Below are positions 47,771 to 56,902 of a stretch of DNA of 64,000 bases, one piece after another. The stretch lies in the NCBI RefSeq assembly GCF_003269035.1, contig NZ_QLTK01000001.1, positions 682,001 through 746,000 on the forward strand, in the 5' to 3' direction. Origin of the DNA: Paraburkholderia bryophila. GTDB lineage: Bacteria; Pseudomonadota; Gammaproteobacteria; Burkholderiales; Burkholderiaceae. Both the position numbers and the translations under genes were made by a program. Position 1 is the first letter of the stretch. Every line of letters starts with the position of its first letter. The notes under the pieces are model-generated. The model was not told where the DNA came from and made no database searches. It worked only from the letters and a program-made list of their open reading frames with translations.

Positions 47771-49441
47771 TCAAACGCGCGACACGTCGAATTGCGCCTT
47801 GCTGCCCTTGCCGTACACCTTGAGCGCGCCCTTCTCGCCCACTGCATTCGGCCGGTTGAAGATCCAGTTCTGCCACGCGGTGAGGCGCCCGAAAATGCGC
47901 GTCTCCATCGTTTCCGGACCGTTGAAGCGCAAATTCGCCTCGAGACCGGTCAACGCGTCCGGCGACATGGCCGCGCGTTCTTCGAGTGCGATGCGGATTT
48001 CGTCGGCCCAATCGATATCGTCGGGCGAGGCGGTCACGAGACCGAGGCGTTCGGCGTCGACCGGTTTGATCGGCTGGCCGATTCGCGAGCGCACCGCGTC
48101 GAGCGGTTCGGCTTCTTCATAGAAGCGTCGCGCGAGCCGCGATTGTTGCGTGACCATCGGATACAAACCGAAGTTGACTTCCGACAGCGTGATTGCCGGT
48201 TCCTCGTCTTCGTTCGACGGTAATGCAGCCATGTAGCTGCGGTCGCAAGCAAACGCAAGTTCCGCGAAAGTGCCGGCGAAACACGAGCCCGGTTCGATCA
48301 GCGCGAACAGCGAACGCGACGACACGTCGATACGTGCCAGCGTGCGGCGCAGCAAGCCGATGGTCTCGCGCACGAACCAGTGGTCCTTGTGCTGCATCAA
48401 CATGGCGTCTGCGGCGAGCAGCGCACGGGCGTCGCCTTCGGTCTTGAACACCCAGGTGCCGACTTCGAGTTCATTGGTGCGCATCGACAGAATCGCGTCG
48501 TCGAGTTCGCGCGCGAATTGCAGCGGCCACCAGTTGACGCCGGCGACGACGATCGCCTCGATGCTCGCGGGCTGATCGGATTGCGGCGCTCTGGCGGTGA
48601 AGGTGGCGATACGTTTGGCGCGATCGATCGTGACGTCGAGCGTTTTATAGGTCAGGCCGTCTTCCCGATCGGTGCGATCGATACGCGTGAGCAGAACACC
48701 TTGGGCATTGCCGGGACGATCGCTTTGCGCGGCGAGTTCGAGCGCGCGTGCCTGAATGGCTTGATCGAACTGGTTCGGCTTCACGACTTCATCCACGAGA
48801 CGCCACGCTTTCGCGCGCTCGCCGCGAATGCCCTCGACCACCGTGCAGAAAATGTCCGCGCGATCATGGCGCACCTTGCGCTTGTCGGTCACGCGTGTCA
48901 GGCCGCCGGTGCCCGGCAGAACACCGAGCAACGGCACTTCCGGCAACGACACCGACGAGGAGCGGTCGTCCACCAGATAGATCTCGTCGCAAGCGAGCGC
49001 GAGCTCGTAACCGCCGCCGGCACATGCACCGTTCACCGCCGCGAGAAACTTCAGACCCGAATGGCGCGACGAATCTTCCAGCCCATTACGCGTTTCGTTG
49101 GTGAACTTGCAGAAGTTGACCTTCCACGCATGCGTCGACAAACCGAGCATGAAGATGTTGGCGCCTGAGCAGAACACGCGGTCCTTCAGGCTCGTCAGCA
49201 CGACGGTTTTGACTTCGGGATGCTCGAAGCGAATGCGCTGGATCGCATCGTGCAATTCGATGTCGACGCCGAGGTCGTACGAATTCAGCTTCAGCTTGTA
49301 GCCGTCACGAATGCCGCCGTCTTCGGCGATATCGATGCCGAGCGTGGCAATGGGACCGTTGAAGCTCAGCTTCCAGTGTTTGTACTGCGAGGGATCAGTG
49401 CGGTAGTCGACCGGCGCGATGGCGGTTGCTGCTGTGGACAT
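47771..49441 (-). CDS. boxC: 2,3-epoxybenzoyl-CoA dihydrolase / benzoyl-CoA-dihydrodiol lyase BoxC
   Basis: This 556-aa protein of the crotonase superfamily opens the epoxybenzoyl-CoA ring to 3,4-dehydroadipyl-CoA semialdehyde and formate. Two crotonase-like halves are seen. The first has RVFCSGANIFMLGLSTHAWK and AAVNGACAGGGYELALACDE; the second has FAGTFAELAFACDRSYMAAL and a late IVVAGVNWWPLQFARELDDA block before it. ATG 49441 (MSTAATAIAPVDYR) is preceded by GGAGAC. It is the first gene of boxCBA, next to the promoter at 49482-49510. Confidence 0.95.
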   Translation of the reverse strand: MSTAATAIAPVDYRTDPSQYKHWKLSFNGPIATLGIDIAEDGGIRDGYKLKLNSYDLGVDIELHDAIQRIRFEHPEVKTVVLTSLKDRVFCSGANIFMLGLSTHAWKVNFCKFTNETRNGLEDSSRHSGLKFLAAVNGACAGGGYELALACDEIYLVDDRSSSVSLPEVPLLGVLPGTGGLTRVTDKRKVRHDRADIFCTVVEGIRGERAKAWRLVDEVVKPNQFDQAIQARALELAAQSDRPGNAQGVLLTRIDRTDREDGLTYKTLDVTIDRAKRIATFTARAPQSDQPASIEAIVVAGVNWWPLQFARELDDAILSMRTNELEVGTWVFKTEGDARALLAADAMLMQHKDHWFVRETIGLLRRTLARIDVSSRSLFALIEPGSCFAGTFAELAFACDRSYMAALPSNEDEEPAITLSEVNFGLYPMVTQQSRLARRFYEEAEPLDAVRSRIGQPIKPVDAERLGLVTASPDDIDWADEIRIALEERAAMSPDALTGLEANLRFNGPETMETRIFGRLTAWQNWIFNRPNAVGEKGALKVYGKGSKAQFDVSRV

Positions 49442-49461
49442 GGGGCGTCTCCTGACTGGAC

Positions 49462-49522
49462 GATGCAACATTGTTTTTTGAACAATAGTGCATCATCACA
49501 CCCACGTAAAGCACTTTAGTGC
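49462..49522 (-). promoter_or_regulatory. boxC promoter with abutting palindrome and inverted repeat
   Basis: On the minus strand, -35 TTTACG (49510-49505) and -10 TATTGT (49487-49482) are 17 bases apart. GCACTAAAGTGC (49522-49511) abuts the -35. The -10 lies in a larger inverted repeat whose arms GATGCA and TGCATC are at 49494-49489 and 49467-49462. TGCACTA occurs in both elements and is the likely BoxR recognition core. Confidence 0.72.
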
Positions 49523-49557
49523 ATATCAACGTGTAAACCCTGACGCTTCACTGCATT

Positions 49558-50535
49558 TCAGCCACCCACATCGTCCGGCGCCTCCGCCGCGAGGCGCGCC
49601 GCGAGGCGGTCGCGCAGTTGCAGATAGGCGTCGGCGAGTGTTTTCTCGCTGGTGTCGAAGCTCATGTCGGCCCGCCCGTACAGCTCGCCACGGCCGGCCA
49701 GAATGCGTTTGAGATCGTCCATCGCTTCCTTGTTGCCGGACATCGGCCGCAAATCGCCTTGCGCGACGACGCGGCGCATGTGCTCTTCCGGCGTGGCCTG
49801 CAGCCACACGGTGAAGCAGTGCGACAGCAGCGCGTTGAAGGTGCCCGACTCCGACACCAGGCCGCCCGGCGACGCGATCACCGCGCGCTCATGCTCCTGA
49901 ATCACGGCCTCGAGCGCGCGGTGTTCATAACGCCGGTACGCGGCCGCGCCATACAGCGAGTGAATCTCCGACGGCGGGCAGCCGGCCAGTTGCTCGATCA
50001 CGCGCGTCAACTCGACGAACGGCACCTTGCGCTCCTGCGCGAGCATTCGTCCCAACGTCGACTTACCCGCACCGCGCAGGCCGATCAACGCAATCCGGTC
50101 CTTGCGATGCGGGTCGCGGGGTGCCTGCGCGAACATGTCGGCCAGCGCCACGCGGGCGCGCTGCAACGCCGCCTGATCGCGACCCTGCAACAACTCACGA
50201 ATCAGCAGCCATTCGGCGGACGCGGTGGTTTCGTCGCCGATCACCTCGGCCAGTGGACAGTTCAGGGTCGCCGCGATCTGCCGCAACACCAGCACCGAGG
50301 CATTGCCGACCCCCGACTCCAGATTGGCCAGATGCCGCTCCGACAAGCCGGTTTCGCTCGCCAGCGTCTTGCGGGTCATGCCGCGACGCGCGCGCAGCAG
50401 GCGCACACGCTCGCCCATCGCGGTCAGGAACGGATCGCGCTCCTCGCGCTCGGCGCCGCGCTCCGGCCGCTCGGCGCGGCCGGCGTCTTCGTCGGCGGCA
50501 TCGTCCAGGGGTGCGGGAGAGTAATTTTGATTCAT
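49558..50535 (-). CDS. boxR: BoxR-type repressor: XRE helix-turn-helix fused to a shikimate-kinase-like domain
   Basis: This 325-aa protein has an acidic N-terminus and an XRE helix-turn-helix at about 37-95 (LRARRGMTRKTLASETGLSE). After a linker comes a shikimate-kinase fold from about 147, with P-loop GLRGAGKST at 152-160. This fusion is the BzdR/BoxR architecture, in which the kinase-like domain senses benzoyl-CoA and is not thought to phosphorylate shikimate. It is encoded beside boxCBA and divergent from boxD-bclA, so it should control both arms. Confidence 0.93.
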   Translation of the reverse strand: MNQNYSPAPLDDAADEDAGRAERPERGAEREERDPFLTAMGERVRLLRARRGMTRKTLASETGLSERHLANLESGVGNASVLVLRQIAATLNCPLAEVIGDETTASAEWLLIRELLQGRDQAALQRARVALADMFAQAPRDPHRKDRIALIGLRGAGKSTLGRMLAQERKVPFVELTRVIEQLAGCPPSEIHSLYGAAAYRRYEHRALEAVIQEHERAVIASPGGLVSESGTFNALLSHCFTVWLQATPEEHMRRVVAQGDLRPMSGNKEAMDDLKRILAGRGELYGRADMSFDTSEKTLADAYLQLRDRLAARLAAEAPDDVGG

Positions 50536-50563
50536 GTTTTACGACCTCTCAACTTCTATACAT

Positions 50564-50604
50564 GTACTATAGTGCTTGACACGCACCGGATGAACGGTTA
50601 ATTT
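50564..50604 (+). promoter_or_regulatory. Promoter of the boxD arm with abutting palindrome
   Basis: GTACTATAGTGC (50564-50575) directly abuts -35 TTGACA (50576-50581), and -10 TAATTT (50599-50604) follows after 17 bases. The geometry is identical to the boxC promoter. The palindrome also lies 29 bases upstream of the boxR start codon and could control boxR. Confidence 0.78.
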
Positions 50605-50717
50605 TCGCCAAATATTGATCCAATAACAAACGCTGTCGAGATTTATCGGCGGCGTCACGGAGATGGCGCAACAGCACGCATGAATTAAGTTGCGTGCGCG
50701 CCGATCTGGAGGCACTT

Positions 50718-51185
50718 ATGTCCCCTGAAACATTCCAGCGCCTGATCGCGGGCGTGACCGCGCAACTCGCCGACCGGCCGCTCGACGGCCAGCTCGCCGC
50801 CTGGCTGAACGACACCTGGCCGGCGGATGGCGAGACCTTCCGCGAGCTCGCCGCGGCGTGCCGCACCGGCGTCGCCGAAGGCTGGTTGTGCAACCGCGAA
50901 GGCGCCGGCATCCGCTACGGCAGGATCTTCAAGGCGCTCCCCGACACCCACGGTTTTTCCGTCGACGTGGTCGCGATGAGCAATATCGCCGGTCCGCATC
51001 ACGTGCATCCGCATGGCGAGATCGATCTGATCATGCCGCTCACCGAAGGCGCCACGTTCGACGGCCAGCCGGCCGGCTGGTGCGTGTACGGACCCGGCTC
51101 GGCGCATCGGCCGACCGTGGCCAACGGCGACGCGCTCGTGCTGTACCTGCTGCCGCAAGGCGCGATCGAATTCACGTCGGCCTAG
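50718..51185 (+). CDS. DUF4863 family protein of the box operon
   Basis: This 155-aa protein has a cupin-like second half with GPHHVHPHGEIDLIMPLTEG (about residues 90-110), whose His and Glu could bind a metal. The N-terminal half is helical (PETFQRLIAGVTAQLADRP). Relatives are found with aerobic benzoyl-CoA genes and include 4-hydroxylaminobenzoate lyase; the role in this operon is unknown. GGAGG precedes ATG 50718, a better start than one 8 codons earlier. boxD follows 37 bp later. Confidence 0.84.
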   Translation: MSPETFQRLIAGVTAQLADRPLDGQLAAWLNDTWPADGETFRELAAACRTGVAEGWLCNREGAGIRYGRIFKALPDTHGFSVDVVAMSNIAGPHHVHPHGEIDLIMPLTEGATFDGQPAGWCVYGPGSAHRPTVANGDALVLYLLPQGAIEFTSA

Positions 51186-51222
51186 CTGTTTACCGCTCAC
51201 TGCTCACTGCCAGAGATATGCC

Positions 51223-52818
51223 ATGACCGAACTGTTGAAGAACTACGTTGCCGGCCAATGGGTCGCCGGCGGCGGCGCAGGTGTGACGCTCATCGATCCC
51301 GTGACGGGCGCGGCGCTCGTTCGTGTCTCGAGCGAAGGCCTCGACCTCGCGCAAGCATTCAGCTTCGCTCGCGATCAAGCGGGCGCCGCGTTGCGCGCGC
51401 TGACCTATGCGCAGCGCGCCGCCCGCCTCGCCGACATCGTCAAGCTGTTGCAGGCCAAACGCGACGACTACTACGCGATCGCCACCGCGAATTCAGGCAC
51501 CACGCGCAACGATTCGGCGGTCGATATCGACGGCGGCATTTTCACGCTGTCGTATTACGCGAAACTGGGCGCGACGCTCGGCGACGTGCATGCGCTGCGC
51601 GACGGCAGCGCCGCGTCGTTGAGCAAGGATCAGTCGTTCAGCGCGCAGCACGTGCTGACACCGACACACGGCGTCGCGCTGTTGATCAACGCGTTCAACT
51701 TTCCGTCCTGGGGTTTGTGGGAAAAGGCCGCGCCGGCCCTGCTCTCCGGCGTACCGGTGATCGTCAAACCCGCGACGGCGACAGCGTGGCTTACTCAACG
51801 CATGGTCGCCGACGTGGTCGACGCGGGCATCGTGCCGCCCGGCGCGCTGTCGGTGATTTGTGGTGGCTCGGCGGGCCTGCTCGACCAGGTTCAGGCGTTC
51901 GACGTCGTGTCGTTCACCGGCTCGGCCGACACGGCCGCGACACTGCGCGCGCATCCGGCGTTCGTGCAGCGCGGCGCGCGCCTGAATGTCGAAGCCGACA
52001 GTCTGAACAGCGCGATTCTGTGCGCCGACGCGACGCCCGAGACGCCCGCGTTCGAGTTGTTCATCAAGGAAGTGGTGCGCGAAATGACCGTGAAATCCGG
52101 GCAAAAATGCACCGCGATCCGTCGTGCGTTCGTGCCGGAAGCTTCGCTCGAAGCCGTGCTCGACGCGCTCAAGGCGAAGCTCGCGAAGATCAGCGTCGGC
52201 GATCCGCGCAACGACGCCGTGCGCATGGGTTCGCTCGTGAGCCGCGAACAGTACGACAACGTGCTGGCGGGTATCGCGACCCTGCGTGAAGAAGCCGTGC
52301 TCGCCTACGACGGCTCGGCCGTGCCGCTGATCGATGCGGACGCAAGCATTGCGGCCTGCGTCGCGCCGCATCTGTTCGTGGTCAACGATCCGGACAACGC
52401 AACGCTGCTGCACGACGTCGAAGTGTTCGGGCCGGTGGCAAGCGTGGCGCCGTATCGCGTCTCGACCGATGCCGAGGCATTGCCCGAGGCCCACGCCGTC
52501 GCCCTTGCGCGACGCGGTCAAGGCTCGCTCGTCGCGTCGATCTATTCGAACCACGACGCGCACCTCGGCCGGCTCGCACTGGCACTCGCCGATTCGCACG
52601 GCCGCGTGCATGCGATCTCGCCGTCGGTGCAACAGAGTCAAACCGGTCACGGCAACGTGATGCCGATGTCGCTGCACGGTGGACCCGGACGCGCCGGCGG
52701 CGGCGAAGAACTCGGCGGCTTACGGGCGTTGGGGTTCTATCACCGGCGCTCGGCCATTCAGGCGCCGGCGGCGGCTATCGAAGCGCTGACGCAAACAACG
52801 CATTTGCCCGCGGCCTAA
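51223..52818 (+). CDS. boxD: 3,4-dehydroadipyl-CoA semialdehyde dehydrogenase BoxD
   Basis: This 531-aa aldehyde dehydrogenase oxidises the ring-cleavage product of BoxC to 3,4-dehydroadipyl-CoA with NADP+. Blocks are INAFNFPSWGLWEKAAPALL (cofactor side), PVIVKPATATAWLTQ, FTGSADTAATLR, the general base region NVEADSLNSAIL and the catalytic Cys in VKSGQKCTAIRRAFVP. MaoC/PaaZ-type C-terminal hydratase domains are absent, as expected for BoxD. Ordering with the ligase and BoxR supports the assignment. Confidence 0.94.
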   Translation: MTELLKNYVAGQWVAGGGAGVTLIDPVTGAALVRVSSEGLDLAQAFSFARDQAGAALRALTYAQRAARLADIVKLLQAKRDDYYAIATANSGTTRNDSAVDIDGGIFTLSYYAKLGATLGDVHALRDGSAASLSKDQSFSAQHVLTPTHGVALLINAFNFPSWGLWEKAAPALLSGVPVIVKPATATAWLTQRMVADVVDAGIVPPGALSVICGGSAGLLDQVQAFDVVSFTGSADTAATLRAHPAFVQRGARLNVEADSLNSAILCADATPETPAFELFIKEVVREMTVKSGQKCTAIRRAFVPEASLEAVLDALKAKLAKISVGDPRNDAVRMGSLVSREQYDNVLAGIATLREEAVLAYDGSAVPLIDADASIAACVAPHLFVVNDPDNATLLHDVEVFGPVASVAPYRVSTDAEALPEAHAVALARRGQGSLVASIYSNHDAHLGRLALALADSHGRVHAISPSVQQSQTGHGNVMPMSLHGGPGRAGGGEELGGLRALGFYHRRSAIQAPAAAIEALTQTTHLPAA

Positions 52819-52935
52819 CCAAACAAGGCCACGACGCAACGAAACATCGAAATCAGGAAACACGCAATAAGCCACGCATCGAGCGGATCAAGAGCGCACA
52901 ACAGCCGGACCGCCCCACCCCGATGGAGGAGACAC

Positions 52936-54528
52936 ATGCAAGTTCTGCTGGAACCGGCTGCAAGCCAGCCCGCCGCGACCGTCGCGCCACCGCCCATGCT
53001 GTTCAATTTCGCTTCGTATCTGTTCGGACTGAACACACTCCGCGCCGCCAAAACAGCGTATATCGACGACACCGGCGCGACCTCCTACGCCACGCTCGAA
53101 GATCGCGCGCGACGCTTTGCGACCGCGCTGCGCGCGCTCGGCGTGCATCCGGAAGAACGCATGCTGCTCGTGATGCACGACACGGTCGAATTGCCGATCG
53201 CGTTTCTCGGCGCGCTGTATGCGGGCGTCGTGCCGGTCGTTGCCAATACCCTGCTCACCGCCGCCGATTACGTGTACATGCTCACGCATAGCCACGCGCG
53301 CGCCGTGATCGCCTCGGGCGCGCTCCTGCCGAACGTCATCGAAGCGATGAATACGGCCGAACACGACGGCTGCCAGTTGATCGTCTCGCAACCGCGCGCC
53401 GATGATCCGCAAGCCGCGCCCGTACTCGCCGACCTGATCGACGCCGCCCTGCCCTCGGTCAAGCCGGCCCAGTCAGGTTGCGACGACATCGCGTTCTGGC
53501 TGTATTCGTCGGGCTCGACGGGCAAGCCGAAAGGCACGGTCCACACGCACGCGAACCTGTACTGGACCGCCGAGCTGTACGCGAAGCCGGTGCTCGGCAT
53601 CGTCGAAAGCGATGTGGTTTTTTCAGCGGCCAAACTCTTCTTTGCATACGGTCTCGGCAACGCGCTGACCTTTCCGCTGTCGGTGGGCGCAACCGCCGTG
53701 CTGATGGCGGAACGGCCCACCGCCGACGCGATTTTCGCGCGCCTGACGCGGCATCGGCCCACGGTGTTCTACGGCGTGCCGACGCTCTACGCCAGCATGC
53801 TGGTGTCGCCCGCATTGCCCGCGCGCGCCGATGTCGCGATGCGCGTGTGCACCTCAGCGGGCGAGGCGTTGCCGCGCGAAATCGGCGAGCGCTTCACCGC
53901 GCACTTCGGCTGCGAGATTCTCGACGGAATCGGCTCGACCGAAATGCTGCACATTTTCCTGTCGAATCGCGCCGGCGCGGTCGAGTACGGCACCACCGGA
54001 CGTCCCGTGCCCGGTTACGAAATCGAACTGCGCGACGAAGCCGGGCACCCGGTGGCCGATAGCGAGGTCGGCGATCTGTATATCAAGGGGCCGAGCGCGG
54101 CGCTGATGTACTGGAGCAATCGCGAGAAGTCGCGCGCGACCTTCCTCGGGGAATGGATTCGCAGCGGCGACAAGTATTGCCGCTTGCCAAACGGCTGCTA
54201 CGTTTATGCGGGGCGCAGCGACGACATGCTGAAAGTCAGCGGGCAGTATGTGTCGCCGGTGGAAGTGGAAATGGTGCTGGTGCAGCACGACGCAGTGCTC
54301 GAAGCGGCGGTGGTCGGCGTCGATCATGGCGGTCTCGTCAAGACCCGTGCGTTCGTCGTATTGAAGCGTGAATTCGCGGCGTCTGAGATACTCGCGGATG
54401 AGTTGAAAGCCTTCGTCAAGGAACGGCTCGCGCCGCACAAGTATCCGCGCGATATCGTATTCGTCGACGATCTGCCGAAAACCGCCACCGGTAAAATTCA
54501 ACGCTTCAAACTGCGCGAACAGTCATAA
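52936..54528 (+). CDS. bclA: Benzoate-CoA ligase
   Basis: This 530-aa ANL-superfamily enzyme activates benzoate with ATP and CoA, the first step of the pathway. The AMP-binding P-loop is YSSGSTGKPKGTVHTH (about 190-205). Further core motifs are DGIGSTEMLHIF and YVYAGRSDDMLKVSGQYVSP, and the adenylation lysine lies in KTATGKIQRFKL near the end. The AKLFFAYGLGNALTFP block is typical of benzoate-CoA ligases and distinguishes it from fatty acyl ligases. GGAGGAGAC precedes the ATG. The hydrolase gene follows after 8 bp. Confidence 0.95.
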   Translation: MQVLLEPAASQPAATVAPPPMLFNFASYLFGLNTLRAAKTAYIDDTGATSYATLEDRARRFATALRALGVHPEERMLLVMHDTVELPIAFLGALYAGVVPVVANTLLTAADYVYMLTHSHARAVIASGALLPNVIEAMNTAEHDGCQLIVSQPRADDPQAAPVLADLIDAALPSVKPAQSGCDDIAFWLYSSGSTGKPKGTVHTHANLYWTAELYAKPVLGIVESDVVFSAAKLFFAYGLGNALTFPLSVGATAVLMAERPTADAIFARLTRHRPTVFYGVPTLYASMLVSPALPARADVAMRVCTSAGEALPREIGERFTAHFGCEILDGIGSTEMLHIFLSNRAGAVEYGTTGRPVPGYEIELRDEAGHPVADSEVGDLYIKGPSAALMYWSNREKSRATFLGEWIRSGDKYCRLPNGCYVYAGRSDDMLKVSGQYVSPVEVEMVLVQHDAVLEAAVVGVDHGGLVKTRAFVVLKREFAASEILADELKAFVKERLAPHKYPRDIVFVDDLPKTATGKIQRFKLREQS

Positions 54529-54536
54529 GGTGAACC

Positions 54537-55382
54537 ATGCAGAACCCCGCTACCGGCGCTGCCGGCAGTAGTACGGCCAGTCGCTTTGCCGAACTGCCCG
54601 CGGTTGCGTCACGGGGTCCGTTGCGCATTGAGTATCGCTGGGTCAACGATACTGCGCGTGAAGCGCCGGTCGTCGTTTTCCTGCACGAAGGGCTCGGCTC
54701 GATCGCGATGTGGCGCGACTGGCCGCAGGCGTTGTGCGAACGGCTCGGCATGCGTGGCCTGATTTATTCGCGGCCCGGCTACGGACTATCGACGCCGCGC
54801 AAGCATGAGGTGAAATGGCCGGTCGATTTCATGACCTCGCAGGCGCGCGATATTCTGCCGGCGCTGCTCGACTCGCTCGACATCGACGCAAGCGAGCGTC
54901 GGCGTATGTGGCTCGTCGGCCATAGCGACGGCGGTTCGATTGCGTTGCTTTATGCCGCGCTGCATCCGGATGCGCTGGCCGGCGCGGTGGCGATTGCGCC
55001 GCATGTGTTCGTCGAAGATATTTCGGTGGAAAGCATCGCGCTGACCAAACAACTTTATGAAACCACCGACCTACGCGACAAACTCGGCCGCTATCACGCC
55101 GACGTCGATTCGGCGTTCTACGGCTGGAACGACATCTGGTTGAATCCGGCCTTCAGGCAATGGTCGATCGTCGACGAGTTGGCGTCGATCCGCCAACCGC
55201 TGCTCGCCGTGCAAGGACACGACGACAACTACGGCACCATGGCCCAGATCGACACCATCGCCGGGCGCGTGCCGCATGCGCGACTCGCCAAACTCGACGC
55301 TTGCGGACATTCCCCGCATCGCGACGCGCCGCAGGCGCTGAACGACGCGATTGCCGCGTTCATTTCGCGGCAGAACCTGTAG
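54537..55382 (+). CDS. Alpha/beta hydrolase of the box operon
   Basis: This 281-aa protein has an alpha/beta-hydrolase fold. HEGLGSIAMW carries the oxyanion region, the nucleophile Ser lies in VGHSDGGSIALL (about residue 131), and the histidine base is in ACGHSPHRDAPQ. It is probably a cytoplasmic esterase or thioesterase; removing stalled CoA esters or generating benzoate from esters is plausible but unproven. It starts 8 bp after the ligase stop, so it is co-transcribed. RBS AAGGTG precedes the ATG. Confidence 0.88.
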   Translation: MQNPATGAAGSSTASRFAELPAVASRGPLRIEYRWVNDTAREAPVVVFLHEGLGSIAMWRDWPQALCERLGMRGLIYSRPGYGLSTPRKHEVKWPVDFMTSQARDILPALLDSLDIDASERRRMWLVGHSDGGSIALLYAALHPDALAGAVAIAPHVFVEDISVESIALTKQLYETTDLRDKLGRYHADVDSAFYGWNDIWLNPAFRQWSIVDELASIRQPLLAVQGHDDNYGTMAQIDTIAGRVPHARLAKLDACGHSPHRDAPQALNDAIAAFISRQNL

Positions 55383-55391
55383 CAGGAACAA

Positions 55392-55421
55392 GCGCGGCGC
55401 GCCTTCTCAACGCGCCGCGCG
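55392..55421. terminator. GC-rich hairpin between convergent genes
   Basis: GCGCGGCGCG (55392-55401) pairs with CGCGCCGCGC (55411-55420) around a 9-base loop, 10 bases after the hydrolase stop. It lacks a proper U-run on either side, so termination may be weak or Rho-assisted. Confidence 0.5.
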
Positions 55422-55437
55422 CACTTCATCCTCTACT

Positions 55438-56808
55438 TCAGATTACCGTCGACAACCCCAGCGTCAGCAACAACGCCGTCACCGAAATAATCGTTTCGCA
55501 GACCGTCCACGTCTTGAAGGTCTGCGGCACGGTCATGCCGAAGTACTCCTTCACCAGCCAGAAGCCGCCGTCGTTGACGTGCGACAGAATCAGCGAACCC
55601 GCGCCGGTCGCCAGCACCAGCAACTCGGGACGCACGCCGCCCACCGTGCCCGCCGCCGCGGCGGCGATCGGCGCAATGATGCCGGCGGCGGTTGCCATCG
55701 CCACCGTCGCCGAACCCGTTGCCACGCGAATCAAGGCGGCTACCAGCCACGCGAGAATCAGCAGCGGCACGTGCGCACCGGTCGCCACATCCACGATTGC
55801 CTTCGACGCGCCGCTGTCGATCAGAATGCGCCCGAAGCCCGCACCCGCCCCCACCACCAGCGTGATGCTCGCAGTCGGCGCGAGACATTCGTTGGTGAAC
55901 TTGAGGATCTGCTCGCGGTTGAAACCGCGCGCCCGGCCGAACGTGATAAAGCTCAACAGCACGGCCAGCAGCAATGCCATGTCCGGGTGACCGATCAGAC
56001 GCAGCGCGTTGTTCGCCGCCGATTTCGCCGGCACGATCGCATCCGCCCAGCTACCCACCAGCATCAGCAGCACCGGCAGCAACACCGTCACCAGCGTGAT
56101 ACCGAAGCCCGGCAGGTCCTGCTGCGAGCGCTTCGCGTCCTGCTCGATGAATTGCTGCGCCATCGGATTGATGCCGTCGAGCACGACGAACCGCGCGATC
56201 AGCTTCGAGAACAGCGGGCCGGCCAGCGCCGCGGTCGGAATGCCGACGATCAGCGCGTAGAAAATCGTGTGGCCGATATCCGCGTTGTAGGCGGTCACCG
56301 CGAGCAACGCGGCCGGGTGCGGCGGAATCAGTCCGTGCACGACGGACAACCCCGCCACCATCGGAATGCCGACGCGAATCATCGACGTGCCGGTGCGTTG
56401 CGCGACGTTGAACGCGATCGGGATCAGCAGCACGAAACCGACTTCGAAGAACACCGGCAAGCCGACCAGAAAAGCGATGCACATCATCGCCCAATGCACG
56501 TTCTTCGGTCCGAACAAGCCGATCAGCGTGCGCGCGATCCGCTCCGCCCCGCCCGACTCGGCCATCATCTTGCCGAGCATCGTGCCGAGACCGACGACGA
56601 TCGCGATATGGCCGAGCGTGCCGCCCACGCCGGTTTCGAACGACTTGAGAATCGACGTCGCCGGCATGCCGACGGCCAGCGCCAACGCCACCGACACCAT
56701 CATCAACGTGATGAACGGGTTCATCTTGAAGCGCGCGATCAGCACGACCAGCGCGATGATGGCGATCAATGCATAGACGAGTAACAGACTTCCTTGAACG
56801 GTCGCCAT
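55438..56808 (-). CDS. GntP-family gluconate-type permease
   Basis: This 456-aa inner-membrane protein has about 12-14 helices. Family blocks are MVSVALALAVGMPATSILKSFETGVGG at about 38-64, GLPVFFEVGFVLLIPIAF, PPHPAALLAV and SHVNDGGFWLVKEYFG near the end. GntP carriers import gluconate and related sugar acids, also D-serine or glycerate. It is the last gene of a minus-strand set with a porin and a SelA-like PLP enzyme, suggesting an amino sugar acid or D-amino acid as substrate (inference). Confidence 0.93.
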   Translation of the reverse strand: MATVQGSLLLVYALIAIIALVVLIARFKMNPFITLMMVSVALALAVGMPATSILKSFETGVGGTLGHIAIVVGLGTMLGKMMAESGGAERIARTLIGLFGPKNVHWAMMCIAFLVGLPVFFEVGFVLLIPIAFNVAQRTGTSMIRVGIPMVAGLSVVHGLIPPHPAALLAVTAYNADIGHTIFYALIVGIPTAALAGPLFSKLIARFVVLDGINPMAQQFIEQDAKRSQQDLPGFGITLVTVLLPVLLMLVGSWADAIVPAKSAANNALRLIGHPDMALLLAVLLSFITFGRARGFNREQILKFTNECLAPTASITLVVGAGAGFGRILIDSGASKAIVDVATGAHVPLLILAWLVAALIRVATGSATVAMATAAGIIAPIAAAAAGTVGGVRPELLVLATGAGSLILSHVNDGGFWLVKEYFGMTVPQTFKTWTVCETIISVTALLLTLGLSTVI

Positions 56809-56902
56809 AGGTGCTCCTGAAGAGAAGGAACCGCACCGCCGCCTTGCACGCGTCGAAGCGCGTGCAATGTTCTATCGGTATCCGACGGTGCGGGCCGCGT
56901 GC

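Noticed and set aside
49558..50535. Genuine shikimate kinase
   Set aside because: The P-loop fold is present but fused behind an XRE DNA-binding domain inside the box cluster, which is the BoxR regulator architecture.
55392..55421. A strong intrinsic terminator between the hydrolase and GntP genes
   Set aside because: The stem is strong but neither side has a U-run, so it is listed only as a weak terminator candidate.
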